This document shows positions 34,112 through 45,369 of a stretch of DNA of 64,000 nt, piece after piece. The DNA lies in assembly GCA_950022655.1 (NCBI GenBank), contig OX465587.1, forward strand, positions 29,143,716 through 29,207,715, in the 5' to 3' direction. The position numbers were made by a program, and so were the translations under genes. The notes under the pieces are model-generated. The model searched no databases. It saw nothing but the letters and a program-made list of their open reading frames with translations, and was not told the origin of the DNA. Source of the DNA: Alentia gelatinosa. Its lineage: Eukaryota > Annelida > Polychaeta > Phyllodocida > Polynoidae. How positions within the stretch are numbered: the first letter of the stretch is position 1; the number at the start of each line of letters is the position of its first letter.

Positions 34112-34825
34112 AAGCTGGGCCCCCACCTACCACGATGGTCTACGATGGATGAATGTAAAACACCAAGGTTAATAAAGAAATTTTCTAAAAAAAAATATTT
34201 AAAAAAACTCCCCGATGGCTACAATTTGAAATGCCCAAATCGTAGCCTATCGGGAGTTCCCAGGGAGGTGTTGAATAAACTACGAACGAGCAAGGGTCTC
34301 CCAGAATTGTCTTTGGGACCATAGTATTTGATTAAATAATGTGCTGTAAACAGAAGATATTTTGACAATAAGAGTAATCTAAACCTCTTACAAGGTGTTG
34401 TATACAAATATGTTCATTTAGAAAATATCTTCTCTTCTGTCAAACAACACTGAGTGTAAAAAAAAGTCCAACATGTTGTTTATCGTTGGAGTTATCATAT
34501 CGTCCAGCACTGCACCGGAAACGAACAAACTTTATTCAACAGCCCCCAGAATCGTAGACCTATGTCGTGATCCAATTTGTGAATTATACTCGACAACCAC
34601 GATATCTTCCCGATAGGCTACGATACCCTATGACACGCTACGAAAATCCAACATGTTGGATTTTATCGGGACCTCTACGATTGGCGTTTTCAATCGCAGC
34701 CAATTGCAGAAACCTGTTCCACCTACCACGATTCTTGCAGACCTCACAATAGAGTCGGTATGGTGTCGGGAAGGCAGTCGTAAGGCATATCGGGACCAGA
34801 ATCGTGGTAGGTGGGGGCCCGGCTT
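34112..34825. mobile_element. ACCTACCACGAT-family MITE, complete
   Basis: Inverted ends are AAGCTGGGCCCCCACCTACC on the left and GGTAGGTGGGGGCCCGGCTT on the right, flanked by TA at 34110-34111 and 34826-34827, as for Tc1/mariner-type targets. The interior has CGATAGGCTACGA and ATGTTGGATTTTATCGGGA segments shared with 11095 and 52383. A second MITE sits inside at 34263-34548. No transposase. Confidence 0.75.
34263..34548. mobile_element. GGGGCTGTTGAATAAA MITE, nested
   Basis: The left end GTTGAATAAACTACGAACG and right end AACTTTATTCAACAGCCCCC are inverted. The interior (TTAGAAAATATCTTCTCTT, ATCGTCCAGCAC) matches 45001-45288. It lies within the larger MITE, so it inserted later. Diverged single ends of this type occur near 14965, 17122 and 44370. 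Confidence 0.75.
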
Positions 34826-34827
34826 TA

Positions 34828-35115
34828 GGCCTTGCGTCCACCTACTACGATAGAAATGTAGACCTCCCGATATGGCACCGATACAAAATGTCAATATCTG
34901 AGACACATCGGGAAGGTGCAAAATCGTAGACATATGCCTAGACATGCCAATCTACCATGCATCGTAAGGGGATTTTTATCGCTGTCTAATCGCAGAAACG
35001 TGGTCAACTGCCCCGATGTTAGGGAACCTTCCGGACGCGATTTTGACATTTTATCAGGAGGTGCATCGTAGACCATATCGGAGCCATATCGTAGTAGACC
35101 TGTTGTCGCCATGCC
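34828..35115. mobile_element. Second, adjacent related MITE
   Basis: It starts directly after the previous element with GCGTCCACCTACTACGAT and ends ATCGTAGTAGACC. Landmarks CAACTGCCCCGATGTTAGG and TTTATCAGGAGGTGCATCG are shared with 11456-12017 and 59970-60110. Confidence 0.6.
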
Positions 35116-35186
35116 TAAGACGGAGAGAAGTGCCAAGTACTGAGTATTAGGGACTGAGTTCTGCACTACATGCTAGTCTGAGATTA

Positions 35187-35660
35187 TGTTACGGTTCTAA
35201 AAAAAGGATGGTTTAGTTGTACTACTGTCATAAAGGTAAAACTGATGTGAGTTAAGACCACTAGGTACTAAGCAAGATAGCGATAGCCGGAGGTATGAGT
35301 CAGAATGGATCCTCTGTATAAGGAAGTGAGTGGTCACATGACCTGCTGATGTGAGCAGCAGAGGAGTATACCTCTGCTGCCGCTGCAGAGAACTGCAGTT
35401 GAATATGAGGTTAAGATCTAGTAGAGAGCTGAGCAAAGCTGCTCCTTGCTGGAGGACAGGTTTGATTCTAGGCGCCGGAGGCTTCACTCGGCACAGAGTG
35501 GAGTCGCCTATTGAAATTAAAGTTCCTAAACTGTACTCCATTGTTTATCCTTATTCCTCAGGTCACAGAGGAACTGAGTGACAGAGAGACAGACAGTGGG
35601 CAGTAGAGACTGGGTCCGGGCACAGCGGTTTAACAGTGGGCTTTACATTCCGCCGGGAGG
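35187..35660 (+). mobile_element. Possible solo LTR
   Basis: The stretch from TGTTACGGTTCT to GGGCTTTACA has an ATTAAAG signal late in it and a TTATTCCTCAGGTCACAG segment, and it is followed by TTCCGCCGGGAGG. This resembles an LTR and leader, but no matching target duplication or second LTR is visible, so it may be a gene fragment instead. Confidence 0.25.
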
Positions 35661-36008
35661 TAAATGTCAGGGCTATTCGTAGGCACGCCAGTAAACAAGG
35701 GAGTGTGCGTGTTTCTGGGAGTTAACTACATACGGCGTAGGATTACCAGCCACATACACAGACTCACTACAGTATCCGTGCACCCGCCACCACAGTTATA
35801 CGTATATGTATATACGAGTGTAGGCAAAGTGAAACCACTAAAACAGCAGATACCCGTTCACAAAACTATGCTGTAGCTTAAATGACAACCTCTTTAGGGG
35901 CACACCCCGTGTAAGGGGAGTCCTAATGCACTAGACACCTCGTGTAAGGGGAACCCTGTGTAAGATTGTCCTCTGGTGCCGAGTGTATATTTCTTAAGCA
36001 GCTTTAGT

Positions 36009-36225
36009 CTTTAGTCACTAGACCTCTAGGTGAAAATCTGAAGATGATTTTAGTCAGGTCACTAGACATTCAGTTAAAAATCTGAAGATGATTTTAGTCT
36101 GGTTCTTGGACATCTAGTTAAAATGCTGGAGATGATTTTGGTCAGGTCATTGGACATTTTGTTACAAATCTGAAGACGATTTTAGTCAGGTCATTGGACA
36201 TCTAGTTAAAACGCTGAAGAAAATT
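36009..36225. repeat. 44-bp minisatellite, 5 units
   Basis: TCTGAAGATGATTTTAGTCA-type motifs recur at 36037, 36081, 36124, 36169 and 36212, each with GGTCATTGGACATCTAGTTA. It is unrelated in sequence to the other 44-bp array. Confidence 0.9.
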
Positions 36226-36330
36226 CCAGCCAGAAATATTCTTAAAACTCGGTAAATATTTCCAGCCAAAACAACTGGGAATTGATTTCATTCAGGAACC
36301 CAAACCATGTCTACATATATACTCATCATT

Positions 36331-36458
36331 GACTAGTTTCAGATACAAGCGGTAGGATGATGTGAGGGGTTGACGTGTAGTAATATGCGAGCACATGCGA
36401 GGATATTGAGCAGAGGCAACTCCAAGAAGCATACAACCGCTTTTATCTGAAACCAGTC
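36331..36458. repeat. GTTGAC-type hairpin beside 73-bp array
   Basis: AGTTTCAGATACAAGCGG pairs with CCGCTTTTATCTGAAACC; the interior holds GTTGACGTGTAGTAATATGC and GAGGATATTGAGCAG. This is the hairpin of the 2378-3047 palindrome, now followed directly by the 73-bp array. Confidence 0.8.
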
Positions 36459-36524
36459 TATATATGTGGTATCCATTATCCTGTTTTTTGCAGCCTGGAG
36501 CATACAACTTATATCTCTATGCTC

Positions 36525-37090
36525 CGGGTATGATGATATACACTCCCCATGTGTTTTCTACGGACACTTTGTATTAGGTGGATATATCTGTATACTCCAG
36601 GTATGGTGATACACACTCCCTATGTGTTTTCTATGGACACTTTGTAGTAGGTGGATATATCTGTATTCTCCGGGTATGGCGATACACACTCCCCATGTGT
36701 TTTCTACAGACACTTTGTACTAGGTGGATATATCTGTATGCTGTGGGTATGGTGATACACACTCCCTATGTGTTTTCTATGGACACTTTGTATCAGGTGG
36801 ATATATCTGTATGCTCCGGATATGATGATACACACTCCCTATGTGTTTTCTATGGACACTTTGTAGTAGGTGGATATATCTGTATGCTCCGGGTATGGCG
36901 ATACACACTCCCTATGTGTTTTCTACAGACACTTTGTATTAGGTGGAAATATCTGTATGCTGTGGGTATGGTGATATACGCTCCCTATGTGTTTTCTATG
37001 GACACTTTGTATTAGGTGGACATATCTGTATTCTCCAGGAATGGTGATACACACTCCCTATGTGTTTTCTATGGACACTTTGTATTGGAT
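36525..37090 (+). repeat. Exact 73-bp tandem array, 8 units
   Basis: ATGTGTTTTCTA starts at 36549, 36622, 36695, 36768, 36841, 36914, 36987 and 37060, every step exactly 73 bp. The unit includes GACACTTTGTATTAGGTGGA, TATATCTGTATGCTCCGGGT and GATACACACTCCCT. Three units in a row make 219 bases, so reading frames stay open for two periods and give a spurious 145-residue frame. The absence of indels implies recent expansion or homogenisation. Confidence 0.95.
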
Positions 37091-37367
37091 GTATAATAAA
37101 ATCCCTGCCACTACGCGTAGAGTAGAACCTACCGTCGACTGTCACGAAACATCGGCTTGGTGTTGTATACAAACTTGAACAACATACATAAATGATGCCA
37201 GCCCAGCAGAGACTACGCGTGCTATTGTGACGTCCGAACAAGAAATCCCCGCCACCTTTAGACGGCCGCCATGTTCCCCAATCTCAGACCCACCACCCAT
37301 TGTTTATTTACCACTCACCTCCCACAGGCACACACTCAGCCGCAACAGCTGCGAGTGGAGAGTGTAA

Positions 37368-38262
37368 AGTGGAATTTACACGGTGGGATTGATGTATATC
37401 ACAGGGTTCAAAATCTTACGAGATTCTGTTCCTTGTTAAGTGGAATTCGCACGGCGAGATTCCTGTACCTAACAGGGTGTTAGTCTAAAGTGGATATCAC
37501 ACGGTTGGATTCATGAACCTCACATGGTTCAATATCTCATGGGATTCTGTACCTTGTTAAGTGGAATTCACACGGCGAGATTTATTTACCTAACAGGGTT
37601 CAAAATCTTAGGAGATTCTGTTCCTTGTTAAGTGGAATTCACACGGTGAGATTTATGTACCTTACGGGGTTCAATATCTCATCAGATTCTGTTCCTTGTT
37701 AAGCGGAATTCACACAATGGGATTAATATACCTCACTTGGTTCAATATCTCATCAGATTCTGTTCCTTGTTAAGCGGAATTCACATGATGGGATTCATGT
37801 ACCTCACGGGTTCAAGATATTGTCAGATTCCGTTCCGTTTTTAAGTGGAATTCACACAGTGGAATTGTTGTACCTCACAGGGTTCAAAATCTAATCAGAT
37901 TCTGTTCCGTGTTAAGTGGAATTCACACAGTGGGATTCATGTACCTCACAGGGTTCAAAACCTTACGGGATTTTGTACCATTTTAGGTGGAATTCACACA
38001 ACATGATTTATGTACCTTATATGGTTCAATATCTCATGCGATTCTGTTCCTTGTTAAGTAGAATTCACAAGGTGGGATTCATGTACCTCACAGGGTACAA
38101 AATCCTACGAGATTCTGCTCCTTGTTAAGTGAATTCATACGGTGGGATTCATGTACCTCACAGGGTTCAATATCTCATAAGATTCTGTTCCTTGTCAAGT
38201 GGAATTCACACGGTGAGATTTATGTACCTCACAGGGTTTAAAATCTCATGAGATTCTGTTTC
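37368..38262. repeat. 71-bp tandem array, ~12.6 units
   Basis: GTTAAGTGGAATTCACACGG recurs about every 71 bp (37556, 37627, 37698, 37769 and on), with ATTCATGTACCTCACAGGGT and AGATTCTGTTCCTT. Most units carry an EcoRI site. One inverted fragment (GAATCCCACCGTGTGAATCC) lies just outside at about 38408. Confidence 0.95.
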
Positions 38263-38723
38263 TATTTAGGGGAAAATGTCTCCAACAATTGCAGGAGAAA
38301 AAAAACGTCTCGGAGAAATGGAACCCTACACTTTAGACGAAGAGATTGTGTTGGAGTACAGAATTCTACCAGGATTTATCTCAGACATACACCCTGTGAG
38401 GTACGTGAATCCCACCGTGTGAATCCTACTTTATACCACGGTAGCTCTGCTATATAGGCTGGAGCACTTGTGATGATTTAATTTCGTAAACATTAAGTGA
38501 CCATGTCACTTAAACAACTTTAATCATGTTTGTATTCCAACACAAAGGGGTTATTTTCACGTAGTCAATGGCTTTGAGGCCGTATTCTATGGTTATGATT
38601 TATGATTTAGAAAGAAAGGTTGGTGGTTTACTGTGGCCTCATACAGTTTCAATGGGTGCTTTGTAATCGATGGATAATAAGCCCTTATGAAAAATGACAT
38701 GCAAAGATATATGGATATAGGTG

Positions 38724-39007
38724 TTTATCCTACCCCTAATAAAAACCGCCCTAGTTTTAACATTGACTTAGTGTATTTGACTGAGCGTTGAATAAAGTGT
38801 TATTTATGAACCAAGGTGAATAAAAAAAACTGGGCCAATCAGGGACGAGATAACGAAAGTAGATCCGGCAGCATTGATAAATGGGGCCGTCCTCAGATGA
38901 GTGACAACACGCTACTAACATGGATAATAACAAAATCTTTTCTGAATATTGGTTAGTGTTTGCGTATTTGCTAATATTGTTAAGTCGTTAAAAAGGGGTA
39001 GGATAAA
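38724..39007. mobile_element. MITE with perfect 14-bp inverted ends
   Basis: TTTATCCTACCCCT at 38724-38737 is exactly mirrored by AGGGGTAGGATAAA at 38994-39007, giving a 284-bp element. Target duplication is not clear. The interior is AT-rich and non-coding. Confidence 0.65.
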
Positions 39008-39012
39008 TAGTA

Positions 39013-39134
39013 AACCGAACTCCAGTTAACCTGGTCAGCTTCATCTCACTACGGCCAGGTCTGCTGAATTACTTCACTCGGCTACTCGTCCCGTAGTAAT
39101 ACGTGACCTGGCTAATTCTCTTTCGGTTTCCCCT
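39013..39134. repeat. Long hairpin with CTCGGC tip
   Basis: The left arm AAACCGAACTCCAGTTAACC...CACTACGG pairs with CCCGTAGTAATACGTGACC...TTTCGGTTT. The interior is GAATTACTTCACTCGGCTAC. It adjoins the preceding MITE. Confidence 0.6.
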
Positions 39135-39239
39135 AAGTATCTATATATTCTTCACTATATATGTGAAGATTACTTATGCAAATCCAGTTAGGAATGCTTA
39201 AATGTCGATGGATCTCCATATTGATTCCTGGTCTACTTT

Positions 39240-39405
39240 CACAAATCCTGGCCGCTGATTGGCCATTCGCTTATGACGTCATCTTTCATCACACTGTCAT
39301 GACCGTTGCGTAGTATTGTCACTTTACATTGGTGATCGTTGCGAACACTTATTATTATGTCATTCTTATGACTAAATTCGTACCAGGAGTGATATCCTGT
39401 ATCCC
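39240..39405 (+). repeat. Dispersed repeat R3 carrying CRE and CCAAT
   Basis: The block includes GCCGCTGATTGGCC (inverted CCAAT box), TGACGTCA at 39274-39281, and CGTTGCGTAGTATTGTCACT. The reverse complement occurs at 63425-63580 and, without the CRE part, at 7310-7415. It would bring CREB and NF-Y type sites wherever it lands, if those sites are bound. Confidence 0.65.
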
Positions 39406-39699
39406 AGCGAGGAGGGTAGCCATAGGATGCAGGTACTTGAGCCAGTCTAGGGGCTACCCATAAAGTACGTACGTACCAACAACAAAAAAAGTTTATGTAT
39501 GCTCTTTATTTGTTCTATTGCGTACAAGTTGGGGGGGGGGGGGTGGGGGTGCAAAATTTCAAAGATTCTGCGAACATACTTTATAGATGGCTAATTATCC
39601 CTCCCCCCTCCCCGGCAGCTGTCACCCTCCATGGTGGCCACTTGTCTCCACGTGCTCTCAGCATCTACATATATTTTACCACCACCCTCCCCTCCTCCA

Positions 39700-40014
39700 G
39701 GGCCGTGATTTTTAGTCAAGATGGGCAGAGATCTGCTAAGATATCTGAGAGAATCTAGGCTATTTTCCACTCCAAAGACACCTCTACGACACCTCCAACC
39801 TTGTCCTTGGCTGAGACTCTTTTGTAGCCAATTTCAGCCAAGATAGCCTAAGATATCTCAAGATAATCTTGACTGAAAGACACCAATGACACCCCTAAGT
39901 CGTCTCAGCCCAAGATATTTCAAAGATCCTCTAAGCTATCTTGCCTATATAGCACACTTTGGTCTTTATACGGTCTTAGCCTAAGATTATCTTGACTAAA
40001 AAAAACCACCCAGG
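39700..40014. mobile_element. MITE with TTTTTAGTCAAGAT ends
   Basis: GCCGTGATTTTTAGTCAAGAT at the left is mirrored, imperfectly, by ATCTTGACTAAAAAAAACCA at the right. Inner copies of CTAAGATATCT and its relatives appear several times. Non-coding. Confidence 0.55.
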
Positions 40015-40231
40015 CTCTCACCTGTTGATTTTCTTCAACGAGGAGGACACAAAGGACTAGCGCCTTAGCACCTTTAAAGATTTAACTATGATTATTACCA
40101 ATTACGTAACCTTCTTTTGTCTCATAGGCTTAACGTTAGGAACTCATACTCCACGGCCGTGAAGGTAGTGTACCCAATACTCAATGGCGAATTAGGTGAT
40201 TTATTTGATCGATCAGTAATGACAATTTTCC

Positions 40232-40306
40232 ACCTCTGTTAGTGAAGAACACCTACTCCGGGGGGCATCATGGCGGTGCCCATGGATCATAGGCTATATG
40301 CCGTAT
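40232..40306. repeat. Dispersed repeat R4, copy b
   Basis: GTTAGTGAAGAACACCTACT, then GCATCATGGCGGTGCCCATGG-like sequence and ATCATAGGCTATATGC match 10963-11068. Confidence 0.6.
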
Positions 40307-40363
40307 ACCCTAATTATATGGTGTTAAATTAGGAGCCCCATATCTATATATTCTTCAATATAT

Positions 40364-40556
40364 AGAGTAAAACCTGGCTTAAGGTGGCACCCTCCATTCC
40401 GAGCAAACTGGTCCCTTAAGCGAGGTATCCCTTTAAGCAGGATTAGAATGAACTAAAAAAGAATTTCTGTTCTGGGTAAACTGACCCCCTTAAGCGGGGT
40501 CCCCCTTAAGAGAGGTGTCTCCTTAAGCGAGGTGTCCCAGAAGCAGGGTTCTACTG
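40364..40556. mobile_element. pogo-like MITE
   Basis: The ends GAGTAAAACCTGGCTTAAGG and, inverted, CAGTAGAACCCTGCTTCTGG fit the CAGTARAACC ends common to pogo/Tigger-type elements. Inside are four CCTTAAGCGAGG-type repeats. TA precedes the left end. No transposase. Confidence 0.5.
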
Positions 40557-40871
40557 CAGGTGCATGTATATTAATATCTCATTCGCGGAAATAGATGATA
40601 GATAGAGAAAGCATTATGAAGTCTGCACTGAATATCTCCCCAATGTTCCTGCACAGAGGTATATTGACGACCCATACATGCTCGTCCTCCATCAATGACT
40701 CCACTGTCAATGGTTGTGGCTCTCTGTAAGGGTTGGCTTTAGAGGGTGAACACTGGAGAACCCTTCTACTCTGTCTCTCTACTCGGATTAACAAAGCCAG
40801 GACGCAAAATGTCGAAGATAATCCTCCTCGTACTATGATACGCCTCCCACAGACAGGTAGAACGAGGCAGG

Positions 40872-41382
40872 GTTGACACGTACCACCATACTGTGCCGGT
40901 ATGGGGACGTACCACCATACTTTGAACACGATTGGAGTGGCCAAGGAGAATCAGTCCTTTACCTTTTAATTATTTTAGTTTATTATGAAATAACCGTATT
41001 CGATGAACAAACATTGTTCTTCCATACAGTCAGTAGAACATACTATGCCAGAAAATAATGTAAATACCAACCTCTGCTAGAGAAGTGGTAGTTGACACGT
41101 ACCACCATACTGTGCTGGTATGGCGACGTACCACCATACTTTGAATACGATTGGAGTGGCCAAGGTGAATCAGTCCCTTACCTTTTAATTATTTTTGTTT
41201 ATCATGAAATAATAGTATTCGATGAATAAATATTGTTCTTCCATACAATCAGTAGAACATAAGATAACTATGCCAGAAAATAATGCAAATACCAACCTCT
41301 GCTAGAGAAGTGGTAGTTGACACGTACCACCATACTGTGCCGGTATGGCGACGTACCACCATACCTTGAACACGATTGGTTG
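40872..41382. repeat. ~220-bp tandem repeat, 2.3 units
   Basis: GTTGACACGTACCACCATAC starts at 40872, 41091 and 41316, giving units of 219 and 225 bp plus a partial third. Each unit head has a small hairpin: CGTACCACCATAC, TGTGCCG, GTATGG. Units share AATCAGTCC and ATGCCAGAAAATAATG. Confidence 0.9.
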
Positions 41383-41803
41383 CACTTAACACAGAAATAT
41401 ATACATAACAAAGAAGTAGATAATATACAACCTAAAAATTCATCCCGACAATTCTATAAGAATATTATGATTATAGCACAAAGAAAACATTAGAAGTCGT
41501 TTTGAATTTGATTACAATAGTCAAACTCGATGAGGTACGTGCTCTAACCCTATTGTTTCGTTTTATCTTCAATTTTACCGCGTATTTATCACGTACAGCC
41601 ATAGTCACCCTGTTTCCGTATATTGTTATAAACCTGTGGTAGTATATATACAGCCCGCTCCCACCCATGTCGTATTTATATCCGTACGACACCTAGGTGA
41701 CGTACGGGGTATGTATGTGGCGTACGGGGCATGTACGGTGGCGAAATAAAAAAAAGTCGCTCAGAAGCAACGTTAAAAATTGGATATTTTAAGGTAAGTG
41801 ACA

Positions 41804-41953
41804 ATACGAAAACAGGTATGCTGTGTCTGTACGTGATAAATACTTGGTAAAATTGACGATAAAACAAACCTTTGCCTGCGGCTTTGGTTCGTTTTATCGT
41901 AAATTTTACCGTGTATTTATCACGTACAGCCACAGTAACCCTGTTTCCGTATA
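41804..41953. repeat. Long hairpin, GTACGTGATAAATAC type
   Basis: The left arm ATACGAAAACAGG...CTGTACGTGATAAATAC with GACGATAAAACAAACC pairs with GGTTCGTTTTATCGT...GTATTTATCACGTACAG and CCTGTTTCCGTAT. The tip is TTTGCCTGCGGCTT. The right half has a partial second copy at about 41555-41620. Confidence 0.75.
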
Positions 41954-41994
41954 ATAGTGAGTACGTATCCTAACGAGAGGTAGCTCCGGCCGTA

Positions 41995-42545
41995 CAGATA
42001 GAGCCATGAGATTTAACATTGGGAACTTATATCCAACGCCAATGAGATATTTAGGAGAAATATCCAATAAGGGATTATGTCACAAACATTAGCCCATTAG
42101 TGTCTGTGAAGGGTGAGATAATTTCAGAAACCTGTTTAAGTCTACAGTCAGAGCTCGATCTCATCTCGTTTGAATCGCTACGTGGCTTTGCCTTGTGAAT
42201 CTCTATGCGATTTAAACACGATGAGATACGTGCTCTGACCTTATGGTTTCCTTTATATTATCTCATCCCAGATATTTTTTCTCCATAGACTTAACATTAG
42301 AAACTCGTATCTAACGCCCATTGAGTATTTAGGAAACATATCCAATGGGGGATAATGTCACAAATGTTAGCCCATTAGTCAATATTAAGGGTGAGATGAA
42401 TTCAGAAACCCATTCAAGTTTAGGGTCAGAGCTCGATCCCATCTCATTTGAATCACATAGCAATTCACGCGGCTTCGCCTTGTGAATTACTAAGTGATTC
42501 AAACTCGATGGGATACAAGCTCAGACCCTAAACTTTCATGGGTTT
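41995..42545. mobile_element. Two tandem family C foldback elements
   Basis: Each unit has a body (TTAACATTAGAAACTCGTAT, CCAATGGGGGATAATGTCAC, GGGTGAGAT) followed by a hairpin. In the second unit, arms TTTAGGGTCAGAGCTCGATC and its complement near 42520 enclose TCACGCGGCTTCGCCTTGTGA. Further copies lie at 9133 (reverse) and 60180. Confidence 0.75.
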
Positions 42546-42585
42546 CCTCTATAATACCTAACTGTGAGTAATTATATAGAACGTC

Positions 42586-42711
42586 CTGACCATGCTGTGC
42601 AAGCCACAGAACGAGATGCTAATCTACCGTTTATACGGACTGAAGCGTTTATGCCGAGTTCCGTACAAACGGTAAATTAGCATTGAGTTCTGTGACTTAT
42701 ACAAACATGGG
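42586..42711. repeat. Family B long hairpin, second copy
   Basis: The outer arms resemble CATGCTGTGCAAGCCACAGA and its complement. Inner arms are TACCGTTTATACGGACT and GTTCCGTACAAACGGTA. The tip is GCGTTTATGCCG. It matches the design at 9757-9872. Confidence 0.7.
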
Positions 42712-43273
42712 TGGACGTTATATATTTACTATATAGCTGGAAACAAAATCAATTTCATTTTTCTTGACAACCAAAATTTTAATAAATCTGTATGGCTAGA
42801 CCTGTGGTCCGTATTTTAGTGTACGGACCAGTGGTCCGTACAGTATTTTTACGTCATATGCCAAAACGGTGCGTATTTGCAGTATATACGGCATGGGTAT
42901 ATAGTAAGTATCCTAACGAGAGGTGGCTCTGGCCGTACAGATAGAGCTGTGAGTGCCCCGTACGAGGACGTCCTGAATATTTCACCTCCTACTCGCCTCC
43001 CCTTACCACCGCCACACACACACAGGGAATAATTGATATTTGAGAGTACTGGGTGAGACTTTGATGTCACCGCCACGAGCTGCCAACTCAGCTCTTTTTA
43101 CTTGTCTCCCAAAGGCGAGGTGATCGCGGATCGGATGGGGAGAGTATATAGGTTGACAGAAAGGTAATTTTGTCAGCAGATTCTGATATGTGTTCAAAGT
43201 GATATATAGAAGTATTTTGAGATATAATGATAAGTGGATCTCTGAATATTGAATATGATATTGATACTGTTAA

Positions 43274-43610
43274 GTCCAATACACATCGGCTGATTCAGGG
43301 TTGAACGATTAGTTCCCAAATCGTATAGGAGTCGGTGAACTTGTCGCAGGCAAATTATGTAACCCCTTGGCCTAGGTCCGCCACTCAAGCAGGGGCCATT
43401 AACCAACGTTCCGTTGTCGGCGACTAGATTTATCAACATGTTGATAAACTTTTTGCGGGCGATTTAAGAACATTGAATGACAACTTGTCGGAGACAAAAG
43501 AACATTTTAAGGAGGGTTTCACTAATCGTTGGCTGACCCTTGCCTAGCTGTCCTACATCTTTCGACTAGTGCTGACTTTTAGGATGCCTCGCCTGAGACA
43601 TTTTAACTTT
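43274..43610. mobile_element. CTACCGAT-family MITE, one end
   Basis: The left end AGTCCAATACACATCGGC follows TTAA and is followed by the usual GTTCCCAAATCGTATAGG and CAACATGTTGATAAA segments and TTGCCTAGCTGTCC. The right terminus is lost. Confidence 0.65.
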
Positions 43611-43861
43611 TCGCTATACTACTTACTACCAAATGCACACATTAAGATACACTACTGTATTATCATTTTATCTCCTGTAGTACGCTTGCGATTTCCACAG
43701 CACCTAGCCTGATGTTATTACAACACATCTCCATGGTAATCCAGAATAATTAGGATTTTACATAATGGTAATTATGTCAGCTATGATATAGTTTTACATA
43801 TATTAGAAAAAATATTATCAGAATATTCGCATTATTGCATCCAAAAATAGCACGCAAATTT

Positions 43862-43976
43862 CGGAAATGATGCCTTAAGGCATCATACCGTACTAGGCCC
43901 AGGAATGCCTCCAGGCATTATAGCGTACTAGGCCCAAGAATGCCTCCGGGCATCATAGGGTAGTGAAAAGGGTTAA
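43862..43976. repeat. AATGCCTNNAGGCATT palindrome cluster
   Basis: GATGCCTTAAGGCATC, AATGCCTCCAGGCATT and AATGCCTCCGGGCAT occur in series separated by ACCGTACTAGGCCCA. The block ends AAAAGGGTTAA, like the right end of the piggyBac-like element at 11534. It is probably the right part of another copy whose left end I cannot find. Confidence 0.5.
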
Positions 43977-44447
43977 CATGTATTTATTATTTTAGAAACT
44001 TGTATCGGAATTCTCATATGGTGATACAGACGAAATTCTCTTGCTTTTCTCTGAACATGCGCTGCAATAAGACGACACCTAATGGTAAGAATCTGATTAA
44101 ATACATAAATATTGGATGGGTAGCGTTAAGAAGAAGTTAAGTAGAAGTCAATAAGATCATATCATGGGGTACCGATTTTAGTACTCTTACTTATGCACTA
44201 TTTCTAATCCACTATTTTGTTCGAGGCCAAGGTTTTAAAACATTTCCTATTTTGTATTAAACACAAAAATCCAATCGGACTGAGAGATGTCCCCTGAATC
44301 AGGAACATTTTTTCAAGATGTTTATTATAGATTTCATCAAATCAAAGGCGACATTTTAGTCATTCATAGTTTATTCAACGGCCCCCTGATACAATAATAA
44401 GATTAGAGGGAAACTATGTCCCGGTGTGCAAAGGTTCAAAGTTGCGA

Positions 44448-44513
44448 GGTAAGGCTTGGAAAAATTACTGCCCAAGGCGTCAGCCGCGGGCAGTAATTTT
44501 TCCAAGCCTTACC
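44448..44513. repeat. Perfect 26-bp inverted repeat, 14-base loop
   Basis: Arms 44448-44473 and 44488-44513 are exact complements, containing GGCTTGGAAAAATTACTGCC. The loop is AAGGCGTCAGCCGC, itself partly self-complementary (GGC/GCC). No other copy is seen. Confidence 0.9.
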
Positions 44514-45000
44514 GAGTACGTTGCGATCCTAAAGGTACGCCCAGTCTAGCGTACCGAGAATCGCATAGTGGAGACAGGACCTTTGGGTTTGTAACGAATT
44601 TTCAGTGAGGGAATCAGCACTGATCCCTGAGGAACTCCAACACTTATACACCAGTATAGGGTAGTCTGATGAATGGCTTGTATGCTCTTTTAAGTACGCG
44701 GTCCATGTAGGGCGGGCCCATACGCCATGTCCACCAGTGAGCGATTGCTGGACACCCACAATCACTCATATCGCTTGTAGGGATCCCATATTTAATTATC
44801 CATATATTCTCCGTAGAGCGAATAGGCGTAGCTGGATGCCAACAAGATAGATGTGCCTGGTCATCAGTCAAGGCGTATATATTGGGTATGGGCTTCTCTG
44901 ATTGTTTTTCTTTTAGGTTTTTTCATTAAAGACATATCCTACAATTCACGGTGGCGCCAACTTTAACATTGTTAAATGTTGTCAATTATCAGTCAGAACT

Positions 45001-45288
45001 GGGGGCTGTTGAATAAACTACGAACGACAAAAGATGATATCTCAGAATTGTCTTTTGGGTTATAGTGTTGTATGGAATAATGTGTTGTAAGCATAAGATG
45101 TTTCGCTGAAAAGAGTAACCTTAAGTTTTTAAAGGTGTTGTATATAGAGACATTCATTTAGAAAATATCTTCTCTTTTGTCTTACAACAATGATTGGAAA
45201 ACATCTTCCACGATGTCGTTTATCTTTGGAGTTATCGTATCGTCCAGCACCAGCACCAGAAATGAACGAACTTTATTAAATAGCCATT
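45001..45288. mobile_element. GGGGCTGTTGAATAAA MITE, second copy
   Basis: It begins GGGGGCTGTTGAATAAACTA and ends GAACTTTATTAAATAGCC. The body is similar to 34263-34548 throughout. Confidence 0.75.
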
Positions 45289-45369
45289 GGTTCCTTGGGA
45301 TTCATTCCACATTTCTACAATGTGAATATTTATCGCTTGGGTTTTCGTCGGCAGGTGGAAATGTCGCAA

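Noticed and set aside
34628..34945. Overlapping open frames on both strands
   Set aside because: They lie within two adjacent MITEs with inverted ends, and similar frames appear in the other copies by sequence similarity only.
35462..35476. GTTTGATTC tRNA B-box-like motif
   Set aside because: No A box at proper spacing and no cloverleaf could be drawn.
36578..37015. 145-residue Tyr/Cys-rich repeat protein
   Set aside because: It crosses the exact 73-bp array and repeats with three-unit periodicity in shifted frames; no start context or conserved family.
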